DNA of 64,000 bases from RUG11783 sp964599695. Lineage in GTDB: Bacteria; Bacillota; Clostridia; Oscillospirales; Ruminococcaceae. The DNA lies in contig CAZRGP010000005.1 of the NCBI GenBank assembly GCA_964599695.1, positions 39,803 through 103,802 of the forward strand, in the 5' to 3' direction. Below are positions 54,226 through 63,401 of the stretch, piece after piece. A program made the position numbers and the translations under genes. The notes under the pieces are model-generated. The model searched no databases. It saw only the letters and a list, made by a program, of their open reading frames with translations, and was not told the DNA's origin. The first letter of the stretch is position 1; each line of letters starts with the position of its first letter.

Positions 54226-55095
54226 TTACTCCTTTTCCGCGATCTGGGTGAGATATTTCCCGTAATCGCTTTTGCCGTACCTTGCCGCAGATTCCAGCAG
54301 GCTGGCTTTCGTGATCCATCCCTTGGAATAGGCGATCTCCTCCAGGCACGCGACATAGAGGCCCTGCCTCTGCTGGATGGCGTCCACGAAATTGGCGGCG
54401 TCCAGCATCGCGCGGTGTGTACCTGTATCAAGCCAGGCCATGCCTCTGCCGAACAGTTCCACCCGGAGCTTTCCTTCACTCAGATAGGCGTTGTTCACCG
54501 AGGTGATCTCCAGCTCTCCCCTTGCCGAAGGAGTGATCGTCTTCGCGATCGAGACCACACGGTTGTCGTAGAAATAAAGTCCGGGGACCGCGTAGCTTGA
54601 CTTCGGGACTTTCGGCTTCTCCTCGATGGAAAGCACTTTCCCGTCCTTGTCGAACTCGACGACACCAAAATCACTGGGGTTGGAGACGTGATAACCGAAT
54701 ATCGTCGCCCCCTCTTTCATTGCTGCCGCCTTCTGCAGTCTCTCCGAAAAACTGTAGCCATAGAAGATGTTGTCCCCAAGGACCAGACATACCGATTCAT
54801 CACCGATGAAATCCTCACCGATCAAGAACGCCTCAGCAAGTCCGTTCGGCGCTTCCTGTACCGCGTACTCGAATCTCACGCCGAGCCTCTCTCCGGTTCC
54901 CAGGAGCTCTCTGAACGCCGGAAGGTCTCTTGGCGTCGAGATGATCAGGATCTCACGGATACCGGCAAGCATCAGTGTGGAGATCGGATAATAGATCATC
55001 GGCTTGTCGCATACCGTAAGCATCTGCTTGCTAACTGCGATCGTGGAAGGATAGAGCCTCGTTCCGGCTCCTCCCGCAAGCACGATTCCCTTCAT
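54226..55095 (-). CDS. rfbA: Glucose-1-phosphate thymidylyltransferase
   Basis: A 289-residue nucleotidyltransferase: KGIVLAGGAGTRLYP, KPMIYYPISTLM, LGDNIFYG and EEKPKVPKSSYAVPGLYF, all RmlA hallmarks. First step to dTDP-rhamnose from glucose 1-phosphate and dTTP. Overlaps the stop of the upstream glycosyltransferase by 4 bp and lies 12 bp before rfbD. Confidence 0.96.
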   Translation of the reverse strand: MKGIVLAGGAGTRLYPSTIAVSKQMLTVCDKPMIYYPISTLMLAGIREILIISTPRDLPAFRELLGTGERLGVRFEYAVQEAPNGLAEAFLIGEDFIGDESVCLVLGDNIFYGYSFSERLQKAAAMKEGATIFGYHVSNPSDFGVVEFDKDGKVLSIEEKPKVPKSSYAVPGLYFYDNRVVSIAKTITPSARGELEITSVNNAYLSEGKLRVELFGRGMAWLDTGTHRAMLDAANFVDAIQQRQGLYVACLEEIAYSKGWITKASLLESAARYGKSDYGKYLTQIAEKE

Positions 55096-55901
55096 AGTTT
55101 TCCCTCCTTGGCAAGATATTTATAATCCCAGTGGAAGCCCCACTTTGCAAAATACAGGAAACTGGACCAGACAACGATGAGAAGATACTTCAGACTGTGG
55201 TTGTATCCCCTCTCCCACGCGTGGAACACATAGGTCAGGGGGTAGTACACCGCACGGTGCGTCTTCTGCACTCTTCTGCTGATGTCAAAATCCTCGAAGT
55301 ACAGGAAGAACCTTTCATCGTATCCCTTCAGCTGGCGGAACAGGTCCGTCCGGATCACCGAGAAACATCCTGTCACGTTCTGGATATCGATCGGCTTGGT
55401 AAGATCCTTGTCCAGCATGAGATACTGATCCACCACCGGTTTCAGCTGTTTTTCAAAGATATGACGGCCAACCAGAGCACCGTAGACGGGGGTCCGCTTA
55501 CCCAGCATCTGGATCTCTCCGCCCGGGAACCGGATCTCCGGTGTGATCTGTCCGATATCCGGATTCTCCTCCATATACGCAACTAGATCGGTCAGAACAT
55601 CGTGGTCAAACAGGATGTCCGGGTTGACGAAAGCATGATATTTGCTCGTCAGATAGGGCAGGACCTTGTTGTGGCCGTAGCCGAATCCCCCGTTCTTCGG
55701 GTTCTGTATCGTTATGATCTGCGGGAACTCCTCTTTCAGCCGCTCCAGCGTCCGGTCACCCGAAGCGTTGTCCACGATATACATCGTCAGATCGACGCCT
55801 TTCGTGTTTGAGAAGATGCTCTCCAGCGCCTCTCTCGTCTTGTCGTAACAGTGGTAGGTGACGATCGTGGCGGAAACAGGAATGCGTTCACTTGATTCCA
55901 A
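55092..55901 (-). CDS. Family 2 glycosyltransferase, probable rhamnosyltransferase
   Basis: A 269-residue GT2 enzyme with ATIVTYHCYDKT, VDNASGDRT, the NPDILFDHDV donor/metal block and FLYFEDFDISRRV, characteristic of rhamnosyltransferases such as WbbL. The rfbA, rfbD and rfbB genes directly downstream make dTDP-rhamnose its likely donor. A C-terminal hydrophobic segment may attach it to the membrane. The start is TTG at 55901 with only a weak ribosome site, so it is uncertain. Confidence 0.88.
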   Translation of the reverse strand: MESSERIPVSATIVTYHCYDKTREALESIFSNTKGVDLTMYIVDNASGDRTLERLKEEFPQIITIQNPKNGGFGYGHNKVLPYLTSKYHAFVNPDILFDHDVLTDLVAYMEENPDIGQITPEIRFPGGEIQMLGKRTPVYGALVGRHIFEKQLKPVVDQYLMLDKDLTKPIDIQNVTGCFSVIRTDLFRQLKGYDERFFLYFEDFDISRRVQKTHRAVYYPLTYVFHAWERGYNHSLKYLLIVVWSSFLYFAKWGFHWDYKYLAKEGKL

Positions 55902-55931
55902 TTTTATACTCTCTCTTTTCGCGTAATGCGG

Positions 55932-56873
55932 TCATTTCAAATGGCCGAAATGGTCGACGGTGTCACGGTACAGCTGGCGGTAAAAGTCCATATCGATGTC
56001 GGTGATCACCGTGCAGTTGGGCTCGCCCTCAACGACCTTGCTCTGTCCCCATGTACCTTCACAGAAACGTTCGGTCTGGATCTCGATTCTGTCTTCTTCG
56101 GTCTCACATTTTGTCGGATCGATGACATAGGCGACTGCGATCGCGTCGTGAACAACGGAGGATTTGTCGCCTTCCTTGTTGATCGTTACATCGGAATAGC
56201 CGTGGATCAGCTCATCGAGCATCTGAGCGATCTTGGATTTGGATTCCCTGGCCAGAGAAGCGATAAAGTCGAAGGAGATGCCGGTCTTCAGCGTGACGTT
56301 CAGTCCTGCCATCACAAGCGGGATCCCGCTTTCGAATACGACCTTCGCTGCAGGCGGGTCCACGACGAAATTGAACTCCGCATAAGGCGTGACATTGCCG
56401 CGGGTTGTGGATCCCCCCATCATGACGATCTTCTTGATCATGGTCTTGATGTCGGGGTGCATGATCAGCGTTCTGGCGATGTTGGTGAGAGGTCCGATCG
56501 CGATAATGACCAGCTCTCCATTGTGTTCCTTCGCCTTCTCATATATATAATCCCATGCCCGAAGTTCGTGGAACTTCCTGTCACTCAGCGGGAGCTCAAC
56601 TCCTCCCATACCTTCCGCTCCGTGGGCGGAGGCATACCTTCCGAAACGGTAAACCAGCTGATCGTAGCTTCCTTCCGCCACGTCGGCATCGATCCCGAGG
56701 AAGGACACAAGATTCAGAGCGTTTTTATGTGTGAATACCGCGGAAACATTTCCGTCGACCGGAGTGATGCCAAGCAGGTCGATCTTTTCGCTTGCAGCGG
56801 CGATCATGATTGCAAGGGCATCATCCACACCGGGATCCGTATCAATGATGACAGGTATTTTTTTCTCTTCCAT
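55932..56873 (-). CDS. Nucleoside hydrolase (IUNH family)
   Basis: A 313-residue protein with the calcium-binding DTDPGVDDALAI motif, IAIGPLTNIA, MMGGS and HDAIAVAY, typical of inosine-uridine preferring nucleoside hydrolases. It splits ribonucleosides into base and ribose. The start at 56873 follows GAGGAGAAA. It lies 30 bp before the glycosyltransferase gene and 23 bp after the M42 peptidase gene on the same strand. Confidence 0.93.
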   Translation of the reverse strand: MEEKKIPVIIDTDPGVDDALAIMIAAASEKIDLLGITPVDGNVSAVFTHKNALNLVSFLGIDADVAEGSYDQLVYRFGRYASAHGAEGMGGVELPLSDRKFHELRAWDYIYEKAKEHNGELVIIAIGPLTNIARTLIMHPDIKTMIKKIVMMGGSTTRGNVTPYAEFNFVVDPPAAKVVFESGIPLVMAGLNVTLKTGISFDFIASLARESKSKIAQMLDELIHGYSDVTINKEGDKSSVVHDAIAVAYVIDPTKCETEEDRIEIQTERFCEGTWGQSKVVEGEPNCTVITDIDMDFYRQLYRDTVDHFGHLK

Positions 56874-56896
56874 AGAGCGTTTCTCCTCGTATATCA

Positions 56897-57991
56897 CTAA
56901 AATCTGTCCAGCGAGAAGCCGGCGTGCAGATCCTGAACAAATCGTTTCAGCACAGTGACCGTATCCTCCACATCCTTCAGGGATATGACCTCCTTCGGAC
57001 TGTGAGCGTAACGGTACGGGGCACCCATATCCAGGACCGGGATCCCGTCGCCCTCCAGCTGAAGGTAAGCGGAATCCGAAAGGGCACCGCGAAGGACACA
57101 TCTCTGAAGCGGAATGTTTTCCGCCCTGGCCGATGCCTTGAGATGATCCAGCATACCTTTATGCGCGACCTGGCCGTCCAGCGTCCTGCCATGGAAATTC
57201 ATGACCGTCACACAGGGACCGCCATCCATCTTTACATTCGATGTTCCCTTGAGGTCGGGCGTATCCGCACAGCCGGGGGAGAGCAGGCATACAGCCATGT
57301 CCGTTTTTGCCGTGCGCGCCGCAATCATTGCGCCTTTCGCATTGGTCTCCTCCCATACGGTCCCCACGAGATGCAACGTGACGTCCGGCCGTTCTTTGTG
57401 GAAGTGCTCCGCCAGTTCCAGCAGCTGGACCATACCTACCGCATTATCCAGATATGCCCCGCAGACACGATCATTCTCCATGTCAAAGAACGTGGGGTAG
57501 TAGCACACCGGGCAACCGACCTCGATTCCCAGATCATGCAGTTCCTCCTCGGTTTTCACACCGAGATCCACACACAGCGAAGCCAGAGGATCCGCTTTTC
57601 CGCGGTCTGCTTCAGACATGGTCTGATACGCGCGTGCTCCGATCACGGCGGGATACCATTTCCCGTCTTCGCTTCCGACAAGGACCGGGGTCCCCTGGAC
57701 CAGTTTCTCCGGAACTCCCCCCTGCCGCTCCAGCTTCAGAAAGCCGTCCGGCGTCAGGCAGCTCACGAGAAATCCGATGGTATCCATATGAGCAAAGATC
57801 ATAAGAGCAGGCGCCTCAGGATCCCTGCCTCGGATCGTTCCGATCACGTTGCCGATCCGATCGATGCGCACCTCATCACAGAACGGACGCAGATCGTCCG
57901 CAAAACAATGAGCCGCTTCCCCTTCATATCCGGAGACCCGGGGAATGGCGGCGTAGCGTTCCAGTTTTTCACGAAGCACTTTGTGTCCCAT
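56897..57991 (-). CDS. M42 family metallopeptidase
   Basis: A 364-residue aminopeptidase/endoglucanase-like M42 protein. Metal ligands: HMD in FAHMDTIGF, YLDNAVGM with the bridging aspartate, VWEETNAKGA with the catalytic glutamate pair, and a later HSPKEVISL histidine. Forms large cytoplasmic shells that trim peptides. The ATG at 57991 fits GAGG 8 bp upstream; a GTG at 58021 does not. First gene of the six-gene minus-strand unit. Confidence 0.9.
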   Translation of the reverse strand: MGHKVLREKLERYAAIPRVSGYEGEAAHCFADDLRPFCDEVRIDRIGNVIGTIRGRDPEAPALMIFAHMDTIGFLVSCLTPDGFLKLERQGGVPEKLVQGTPVLVGSEDGKWYPAVIGARAYQTMSEADRGKADPLASLCVDLGVKTEEELHDLGIEVGCPVCYYPTFFDMENDRVCGAYLDNAVGMVQLLELAEHFHKERPDVTLHLVGTVWEETNAKGAMIAARTAKTDMAVCLLSPGCADTPDLKGTSNVKMDGGPCVTVMNFHGRTLDGQVAHKGMLDHLKASARAENIPLQRCVLRGALSDSAYLQLEGDGIPVLDMGAPYRYAHSPKEVISLKDVEDTVTVLKRFVQDLHAGFSLDRF

Positions 57992-58089
57992 CTGCAGTAC
58001 CTCAAATGCACATAAAATCACATAGTAATTTTACCAAATCCCTCTCTCTATTACAATGAACGCATTCTCTCTTCTGATACTCTTCTCCG

Positions 58090-58124
58090 CCCTCTCTTGC
58101 TATAATGAAAAAGCAAAGAGAGGG
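58090..58124 (+). promoter_or_regulatory. Promoter of the FGGY kinase inside an inverted repeat
   Basis: TATAAT (58101-58106) sits in the centre of CCCTCTCTTGC (58090-58100) and GCAAAGAGAGGG (58113-58124), 11-bp arms with one bulge. The right arm overlaps the ribosome site. A protein on this site would cover the -10 box, so control by a repressor is likely. No strong -35 is visible. Confidence 0.6.
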
Positions 58125-58131
58125 TATTAGC

Positions 58132-59628
58132 ATGTATTATCTTGGTATTGATTTCGGAACAACAGGCGTCCGGGCAGGATTGTACAACAGAGAGGGGGAC
58201 GAGATCGGTTTCTCGTCTGCCGCCTACCCGACAAAGTCGCCGCGGCCTGGTTTCGCCGAGCAGTCACCGATGGAGTGGTGGACTTCACTCGGTGTCACCG
58301 TAAAGGACTTGTTAAAAACTACGGGCATTTCTCCGACAGAAGTCGTCACGCTTGCCGTGGATTTCCACTCGTGCAGCGTTATGCTGTGCAGCAGGGACGG
58401 TGATCCGCTCATGGATTGTCTGATCTGGATGGACGTCAGGGCAGCCGCGGAAAGTGAGGAGATCAACCGTGAGACCGGTGAGTCCCTCTCCCCCGAGTGG
58501 ATGCCGGCCAAACTTCTCTGGCTCAAGCGCAATAAAACTGCGCTGTATAATTCAGCAGATGTCTTCTGCGAGGCGGAAGACTGGATGAACTACAAACTGA
58601 CGGGAAAATGGAGCGTCAACATCAACTGCTCCGTCAACTGGGGATACAACTCTGATCTCGGCTGTTTTTCCCTTCCGTTTTATCAAAAGATCGGTATGCC
58701 TGAGGCAGTTGACCGCTTCCCCTCCGACCATGTATATGCGGTCGGCGATGTTATCGGCTGCCTGACGGAGGAGGCAGCTCGCCACCTGGGACTGTCAGAA
58801 AACACGATCGTTGCGTGCGGAGGTATCGACAGTTCTATAGGGGTCCTGGGGATGGGGGCTGCAGAGGAAGGCAAACTTGCGCTCTGCACCGGCTCCAGCA
58901 ACCTCGCCATGGTGTTGACCAAGAAGCCGCTTTTCAATCAGGGCGGTGTCAATATCGGTCCGAATCATCTTATACACGGGTATTACACGGATTATCGCGG
59001 ACAGACTGCTTCCGGATCCATCATTCAATGGGCAAAGAAGAACCTCTATGCCGATCTTCCCGACGACGGCGCCTACCGTATCATGGATGCTGAAGCAGAG
59101 AAGATCCCTCCCGGAAGTGAAGGGCTTCTTGTTCTGGATTATTTCCAGGGCAATAAGCACCCGTACCTGGACGGTTCTGTCCGGGGAATGATATACGGCC
59201 TCTCCCTTTCTCATACACGTGCTCATATCTACCGCGCATTGCTGGAAGGGATCTGTATGGAGACCGCCCACCTTCTCAGACAATTCGGTGACGCCGGAAG
59301 GGAGATCCATGAGATCAGTCTTTCGGGTGGATTCGCCAAAAGTCCGCTGCTGCTTTCCCTCCTGGCAGACATCTGCGGTGTCACGGTCAATGTCCCGGAA
59401 AACAGCCAGTGTTCCTGTCTCGGTTCCGGAATCGTCGCCGCCACAGCTGCAGGAGCATGGCCCGATCTGCAGACGGCGTCCCGGGGCATGACACGGTTCC
59501 GCTCCTCTGTATCACCCGTGCGTGAAAACCATGAAAAATATCAACGGTTGTTTGACCTCTATCTAAACACCTACCCGGAACTGAAAGCATATTTCAAAAA
59601 AGTATCCGATACATTTGAGGAGATCTGA
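58132..59628 (+). CDS. FGGY family carbohydrate kinase (xylulokinase-like)
   Basis: A 498-residue sugar kinase: LGIDFGTTGVRAGLYN (phosphate 1), a PGFAEQSPMEWW block, CGGIDSSIGVLGMGAAEEG, and SLSGGFAKSPLLLSLLADI near the C terminus. FGGY kinases phosphorylate sugars or polyols such as xylulose, gluconate or glycerol; this one is nearer the xylulokinase/erythritol branch than GlpK by eye. ATG at 58132 chosen, because an earlier ATG at 58105 lies inside the -10 box. Stands alone on the plus strand. Confidence 0.88.
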   Translation: MYYLGIDFGTTGVRAGLYNREGDEIGFSSAAYPTKSPRPGFAEQSPMEWWTSLGVTVKDLLKTTGISPTEVVTLAVDFHSCSVMLCSRDGDPLMDCLIWMDVRAAAESEEINRETGESLSPEWMPAKLLWLKRNKTALYNSADVFCEAEDWMNYKLTGKWSVNINCSVNWGYNSDLGCFSLPFYQKIGMPEAVDRFPSDHVYAVGDVIGCLTEEAARHLGLSENTIVACGGIDSSIGVLGMGAAEEGKLALCTGSSNLAMVLTKKPLFNQGGVNIGPNHLIHGYYTDYRGQTASGSIIQWAKKNLYADLPDDGAYRIMDAEAEKIPPGSEGLLVLDYFQGNKHPYLDGSVRGMIYGLSLSHTRAHIYRALLEGICMETAHLLRQFGDAGREIHEISLSGGFAKSPLLLSLLADICGVTVNVPENSQCSCLGSGIVAATAAGAWPDLQTASRGMTRFRSSVSPVRENHEKYQRLFDLYLNTYPELKAYFKKVSDTFEEI

Positions 59629-59645
59629 AAAAACGCCAAAGGAAA

Positions 59646-59674
59646 ATCCCACCTGCGATCAGGTGGGATCTTTT
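59646..59674. terminator. Bidirectional terminator
   Basis: AATCCCACCT pairs with AGGTGGGATC around a GCGATC loop, then TTTTG. It overlaps the last codons of the convergent RluA gene. Confidence 0.85.
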
Positions 59675-60324
59675 GTTGAGTCGAATTTGTTCCAGGGCGT
59701 TATATTCGGGAAAGGAAACTCCAATTCGATCCTCTCACCGCTCCCGGGATCGGAAAAGGAAAGGCGATATGATCTGAGACCAAACCCTTCATCCCTCACG
59801 GTGCTGCCATATCTCCGGTCACCATACAAAGGATATCCGCGGGAGGAGAACTGTACCCGCACCTGATGGGTCCTTCCTGTGATCAGTTTTACGAAACACA
59901 GGGAATACGGCTTGTCCGCTTCGCCAGAGGCGGTTTCATGCACCTCATACTGAAGCAAAGCTTTCTTTACTCCCGATCTCTCCTTTTTCACAACGAAGCT
60001 TTTTCCCTGCTTCCTGTCGTAAAAAAGAAGATCTTCCCATGTTCCGACTCTATTCTGAATCTTCCCTTCGCACACGGCAGCATATACTTTGGAGAACGTT
60101 CCGTTCCGGATCTGCTCGGAAAGAGCTGCGGCAGCCTCTTTTGTCTTTGCGTAGAGAATACCGCCGGTCACCATCTTGTCCAGGCGGTGTACCGGATAAA
60201 GCATGTCGTATCCATTTTGTGTGCACAGAAGATCCGGAAGGCCTCCGGTCTCCGACACAACGCCGGAAGGTTTCTCGCATACGACTAGCCTGTCATTCTC
60301 GAAATAGACCCGGATCGGCTCCAT
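59659..60324 (-). CDS. RluA-family pseudouridine synthase
   Basis: A 221-residue protein with the RluA catalytic block VHRLDKMVTGG (Asp), TGRTHQVRVQFSSRGYPLYGD and a C-terminal ELEFPFPN strand. It has no S4 domain, so it is the short form. It isomerises uridine to pseudouridine in rRNA or tRNA; target unknown. Its start overlaps the DUF1667 stop by one base, tying it to the GlpA-like operon. Confidence 0.9.
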   Translation of the reverse strand: MEPIRVYFENDRLVVCEKPSGVVSETGGLPDLLCTQNGYDMLYPVHRLDKMVTGGILYAKTKEAAAALSEQIRNGTFSKVYAAVCEGKIQNRVGTWEDLLFYDRKQGKSFVVKKERSGVKKALLQYEVHETASGEADKPYSLCFVKLITGRTHQVRVQFSSRGYPLYGDRRYGSTVRDEGFGLRSYRLSFSDPGSGERIELEFPFPNITPWNKFDSTKDPT

Positions 60325-60677
60325 TACGCCCTCACATTCTTGGTTGCAATAAGTCTGACACCCGTTCCGCAGAAGTCCTCCTCGATCGTGTCTCCGACCA
60401 GGACAGGAGCCTTCACGCGCACGCTCTTCAGGTGTTCCATCGCGTCGAAGAGTTTCGCTTTCGGAATACCTACTTCCGTACGAACCGGAAGCATCGTCTC
60501 TGTTTGTGAATCGATACGGACAGTGGACGTCAATACGCGCAGAGGATTGGTAACTTCCGCCTTGGCGAAAGCATCTCCGCGCTGGCAGAAATTCCCCGTG
60601 ACATTCAGCGTCTCAAGGTCGATCTCCAGCTGGCATCCCCTCGGGCATTCCAAACAAGTCATAGATTTCACAGCCAT
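60324..60677 (-). CDS. DUF1667 protein, partner of FAD dehydrogenase pair
   Basis: A 117-residue protein with the cysteine cluster CLECPRGC (8-15) and a later GNFCQRGD cysteine, a DUF1667 hallmark. It is the third member of a set with two FAD proteins seen in Clostridia. The cysteines suggest an iron-sulfur or metal role, so it may be the electron-carrying small subunit of an anaerobic dehydrogenase; this is an inference. Confidence 0.88.
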   Translation of the reverse strand: MAVKSMTCLECPRGCQLEIDLETLNVTGNFCQRGDAFAKAEVTNPLRVLTSTVRIDSQTETMLPVRTEVGIPKAKLFDAMEHLKSVRVKAPVLVGDTIEEDFCGTGVRLIATKNVRA

Positions 60678-61936
60678 TATATTTCCTCCAATGCCACTTC
60701 GATCTCATCACCGGATCCTGCTTTTTCCAGCAGGTCTCCCTCAAATACCAGAGACTGCATTTCGCCGGGGGCAAGATGCACTTTACGGAACCGTTTCAGT
60801 TCCTCCCCGTTTCTTTTCAGTACGATATCCGCCTTCGGAAGAGAGCGGTTCACACGAAGATAGAGGTGGACTTTTTCCTGCCCGAGACCCTTACGTATCT
60901 TCTGCGGCACTGTATAAGTTACGCCTCCGGAAGTACGGACCGTATAAGCGTCGGTTCCCTTGCTTCCCTTCAGAACGTATTCCGCTGCTGCCTTTCCGGC
61001 GAATTCCGCCTCCTCGGAGACAAAGTCCACCAGATCGTGAACGTGAAGAACGTTGCCGCAGGCAAAGACTCCTTCGATCTCTGTCTCCCGGTTTTCATAC
61101 ACGACCGCTCCTCTGGTCCTTGGATCCAAGGAGATTCCCGCGGACTTCGTGAGCTCATTCTCGGGAATCAGACCTATGGACAGCAGGAGCGTATCGCATT
61201 CAAAATCCTGCTCCGTTCCGGGAATCGGAACCAGATGGTCATCCACAGCGGAAACCGTTACACCGGTGACGCGCTTATCGCCGCGCACATCCGTTACTGT
61301 ATGGGAAAGCATCAGCGGGATGTCAAAATCATTCAGGCAGCGAGCGATATTCGCACGAAGGCCGCTGGAGTGGGGCATTACTTCGACACACGCAAGCACC
61401 TTTGCTCCTTCAAGCGTGAGTCTTCTGGCCATGATCAGTCCGATATCTCCAGACCCTAGGATCACGACACGCTTTCCCACCATATAGCCATCGATATTCA
61501 TGAACCGCTGTGCAGTTCCTGCAGAGAACACTCCTGCAGGACGGGGGCCCGGGATCATGATCGCACCGCGGGTGCGCTCCCTGCATCCCATAGCAAGGAT
61601 CACCGCCTTGCTCTTATAGGAAACGTATCCGTCCTTTGGGTTTACAGCATAGACAGTCTTGTCTGCACCGATATCAAGGACCATCGTATCCGTTTTCACT
61701 TCCACTTCTGTCGAAGCTACCATATCCTCATATCTGGCAGCATATTCCGGACCCGAAAGGGCTTCCCCGAAGCGTTTAACTCCGAATCCGTTATGGATGC
61801 ACTGGTTCAGGATCCCGCCGAGTTCCCTGTCTCTCTCAAGAATCAGTATCTTCCTCAGCCCGTTGTTCCACGCTGAATAGGCTGCTGCCAGTCCGGCAGG
61901 GCCTCCGCCGACTACCACAAGATCATACATTACCAT
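60677..61936 (-). CDS. FAD-dependent pyridine nucleotide-disulfide-like oxidoreductase
   Basis: A 419-residue flavoprotein: VVVGGGPAGLAAA (FAD), VVILGSGDIGLIMARRL (second nucleotide), and GVFACGNVLHVHD. The C-terminal region is small and may interact with the DUF1667 partner. The pairing with the GlpA-like gene (14-bp overlap) and DUF1667 is the known three-part glycerol-3-phosphate-type dehydrogenase of Clostridia. It probably transfers electrons from that dehydrogenase to NAD or another carrier. Confidence 0.9.
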   Translation of the reverse strand: MVMYDLVVVGGGPAGLAAAYSAWNNGLRKILILERDRELGGILNQCIHNGFGVKRFGEALSGPEYAARYEDMVASTEVEVKTDTMVLDIGADKTVYAVNPKDGYVSYKSKAVILAMGCRERTRGAIMIPGPRPAGVFSAGTAQRFMNIDGYMVGKRVVILGSGDIGLIMARRLTLEGAKVLACVEVMPHSSGLRANIARCLNDFDIPLMLSHTVTDVRGDKRVTGVTVSAVDDHLVPIPGTEQDFECDTLLLSIGLIPENELTKSAGISLDPRTRGAVVYENRETEIEGVFACGNVLHVHDLVDFVSEEAEFAGKAAAEYVLKGSKGTDAYTVRTSGGVTYTVPQKIRKGLGQEKVHLYLRVNRSLPKADIVLKRNGEELKRFRKVHLAPGEMQSLVFEGDLLEKAGSGDEIEVALEEI

Positions 61937-63374
61937 TGCCCTCCTTCATCTTTCCTACAAGGACATAGCTTCCGGCTCTGTCTTCGACCACCTCTGTCTC
62001 ATCGATACCGAGCTCTCTCGCGATGATCGCGGCCACCCTCGGGGAACAGAAACCTCCCTGGCACCTTCCCATTCCTGCATTGCAGCGTCTCTTCACGCCG
62101 GCAATACTTCTGGCGGGAATGATACCGTGAATGCTGTCCACGATCTCACCCTCCGTTACAGTCTCACATCTGCAGATGACACGGCCGTATCTGGGGTCCT
62201 TGCGGATCATCTCGTTCTTCTCTTCTGGGCTGAGGTCCCTGAAATGAGTGATTGGTCTTGTGTTGTCAAACGTCTCTTTTTCCACCAGCTCCAGCCCCAT
62301 ATTGCTGAGCAGCTCACAGGCATACTTGCCGATTGCAGGGGAAGCTGTCAAGCCAGGTGATTTGATACCGGCGAGATTCAGGAAACCTTTAACAGTCTTG
62401 CTCTCACCGATCATAAATTCATCAAATTCCGTGTTTGCACGGATTCCGGCAAATGTCCGGATATTCTCGCGGAAAGAGATCGAGGGCACTGATTTTGAAG
62501 CGGTTGCTTTAACAAAGTTGAGCATCTCGCTGGAATTGGAGCGGTCATCCCTCTCCGTTCCAGGTTCCGCATTCGGACCGACGATCAGATTTCCATGTAC
62601 TGTCGGGCTGACAAGAACGCCTTTCCCCATCTCATTCGGGCACTGGAAGATCACGTGTTTTACCCGTTTTCCTTCTGTCTTGTCCAGCAGACAATACTCC
62701 CCTTTCGTGGGATTTACAGTGAACTCTTTTTTCCCGATCATCTCATGGACGACGTCAGAGTAAACTCCAGCAGCATTCACGATGTACCTCGCACGGAATT
62801 CATTCCCGTCCGTATCCGTAACCGTAAATATATCACCGTCTTTCCGAATAGCGGAGACTTTTGTGTCCAGGAAAAGCTTTACACCGTTTTTGACTGCCAC
62901 TTCCGCCATAGCAAGTGTGAGATCCCACGGGCTGATGATGCCCGCAGACTTTGCGTAAAGTGCTCCACATACCTTGTCAGAAAGATTTGGCTCTTCCCGC
63001 AGCGCTTCTTCTCTGTCAAGAAGAGCGAGGTCCGGCACACCGTTTTTTACGCCTCTCTCGTAGAGTTTCTTCAGGTGTTCCATTTCAGATTCTGAAAACG
63101 CAATAACAAAGGAACCGCATCGTGAGAAGGGAACATTTAATTGTTCCGCTATCTCTCCCACCATCCGGTTCCCTTCGACATTCAGTTTCGCCATCAGCGT
63201 ACCGGGCTCCGGATCGTATCCGGCATGCACGATTGCGCTGTTTGCTTTGGATGTGCAGACAGCTACATCATTTTCCGCTTCCAGTACCGCAACATTCAGC
63301 TGGTATCTGGATAGCATATAGGCTGCTGCAGCGCCAGTGACACCACACCCTATGATGATCACATCATGATCCAT
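61923..63374 (-). CDS. GlpA-like FAD-dependent glycerol-3-phosphate dehydrogenase/oxidase with BFD-type [2Fe-2S] domain
   Basis: A 483-residue protein: an N-terminal DAO-type FAD domain (IIIGCGVTGAAAAYMLSRY, SKANSAIVHAGYDPEPGT) and a C-terminal Bfd-like [2Fe-2S] domain with four cysteines in ICRCET and CNAGMGRCQGGFC. That layout matches GlpA-type anaerobic dehydrogenases. It oxidises glycerol 3-phosphate or a similar 2-hydroxy acid and passes electrons to its partners. First gene of its operon; start fixed by GTAGGAGGAAC. A GDPD at 33734 could supply glycerol 3-phosphate. Confidence 0.88.
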   Translation of the reverse strand: MDHDVIIIGCGVTGAAAAYMLSRYQLNVAVLEAENDVAVCTSKANSAIVHAGYDPEPGTLMAKLNVEGNRMVGEIAEQLNVPFSRCGSFVIAFSESEMEHLKKLYERGVKNGVPDLALLDREEALREEPNLSDKVCGALYAKSAGIISPWDLTLAMAEVAVKNGVKLFLDTKVSAIRKDGDIFTVTDTDGNEFRARYIVNAAGVYSDVVHEMIGKKEFTVNPTKGEYCLLDKTEGKRVKHVIFQCPNEMGKGVLVSPTVHGNLIVGPNAEPGTERDDRSNSSEMLNFVKATASKSVPSISFRENIRTFAGIRANTEFDEFMIGESKTVKGFLNLAGIKSPGLTASPAIGKYACELLSNMGLELVEKETFDNTRPITHFRDLSPEEKNEMIRKDPRYGRVICRCETVTEGEIVDSIHGIIPARSIAGVKRRCNAGMGRCQGGFCSPRVAAIIARELGIDETEVVEDRAGSYVLVGKMKEGNGNV

Positions 63375-63401
63375 AAAATAGTGTTCCTCCTACGTATAGT
63401 A

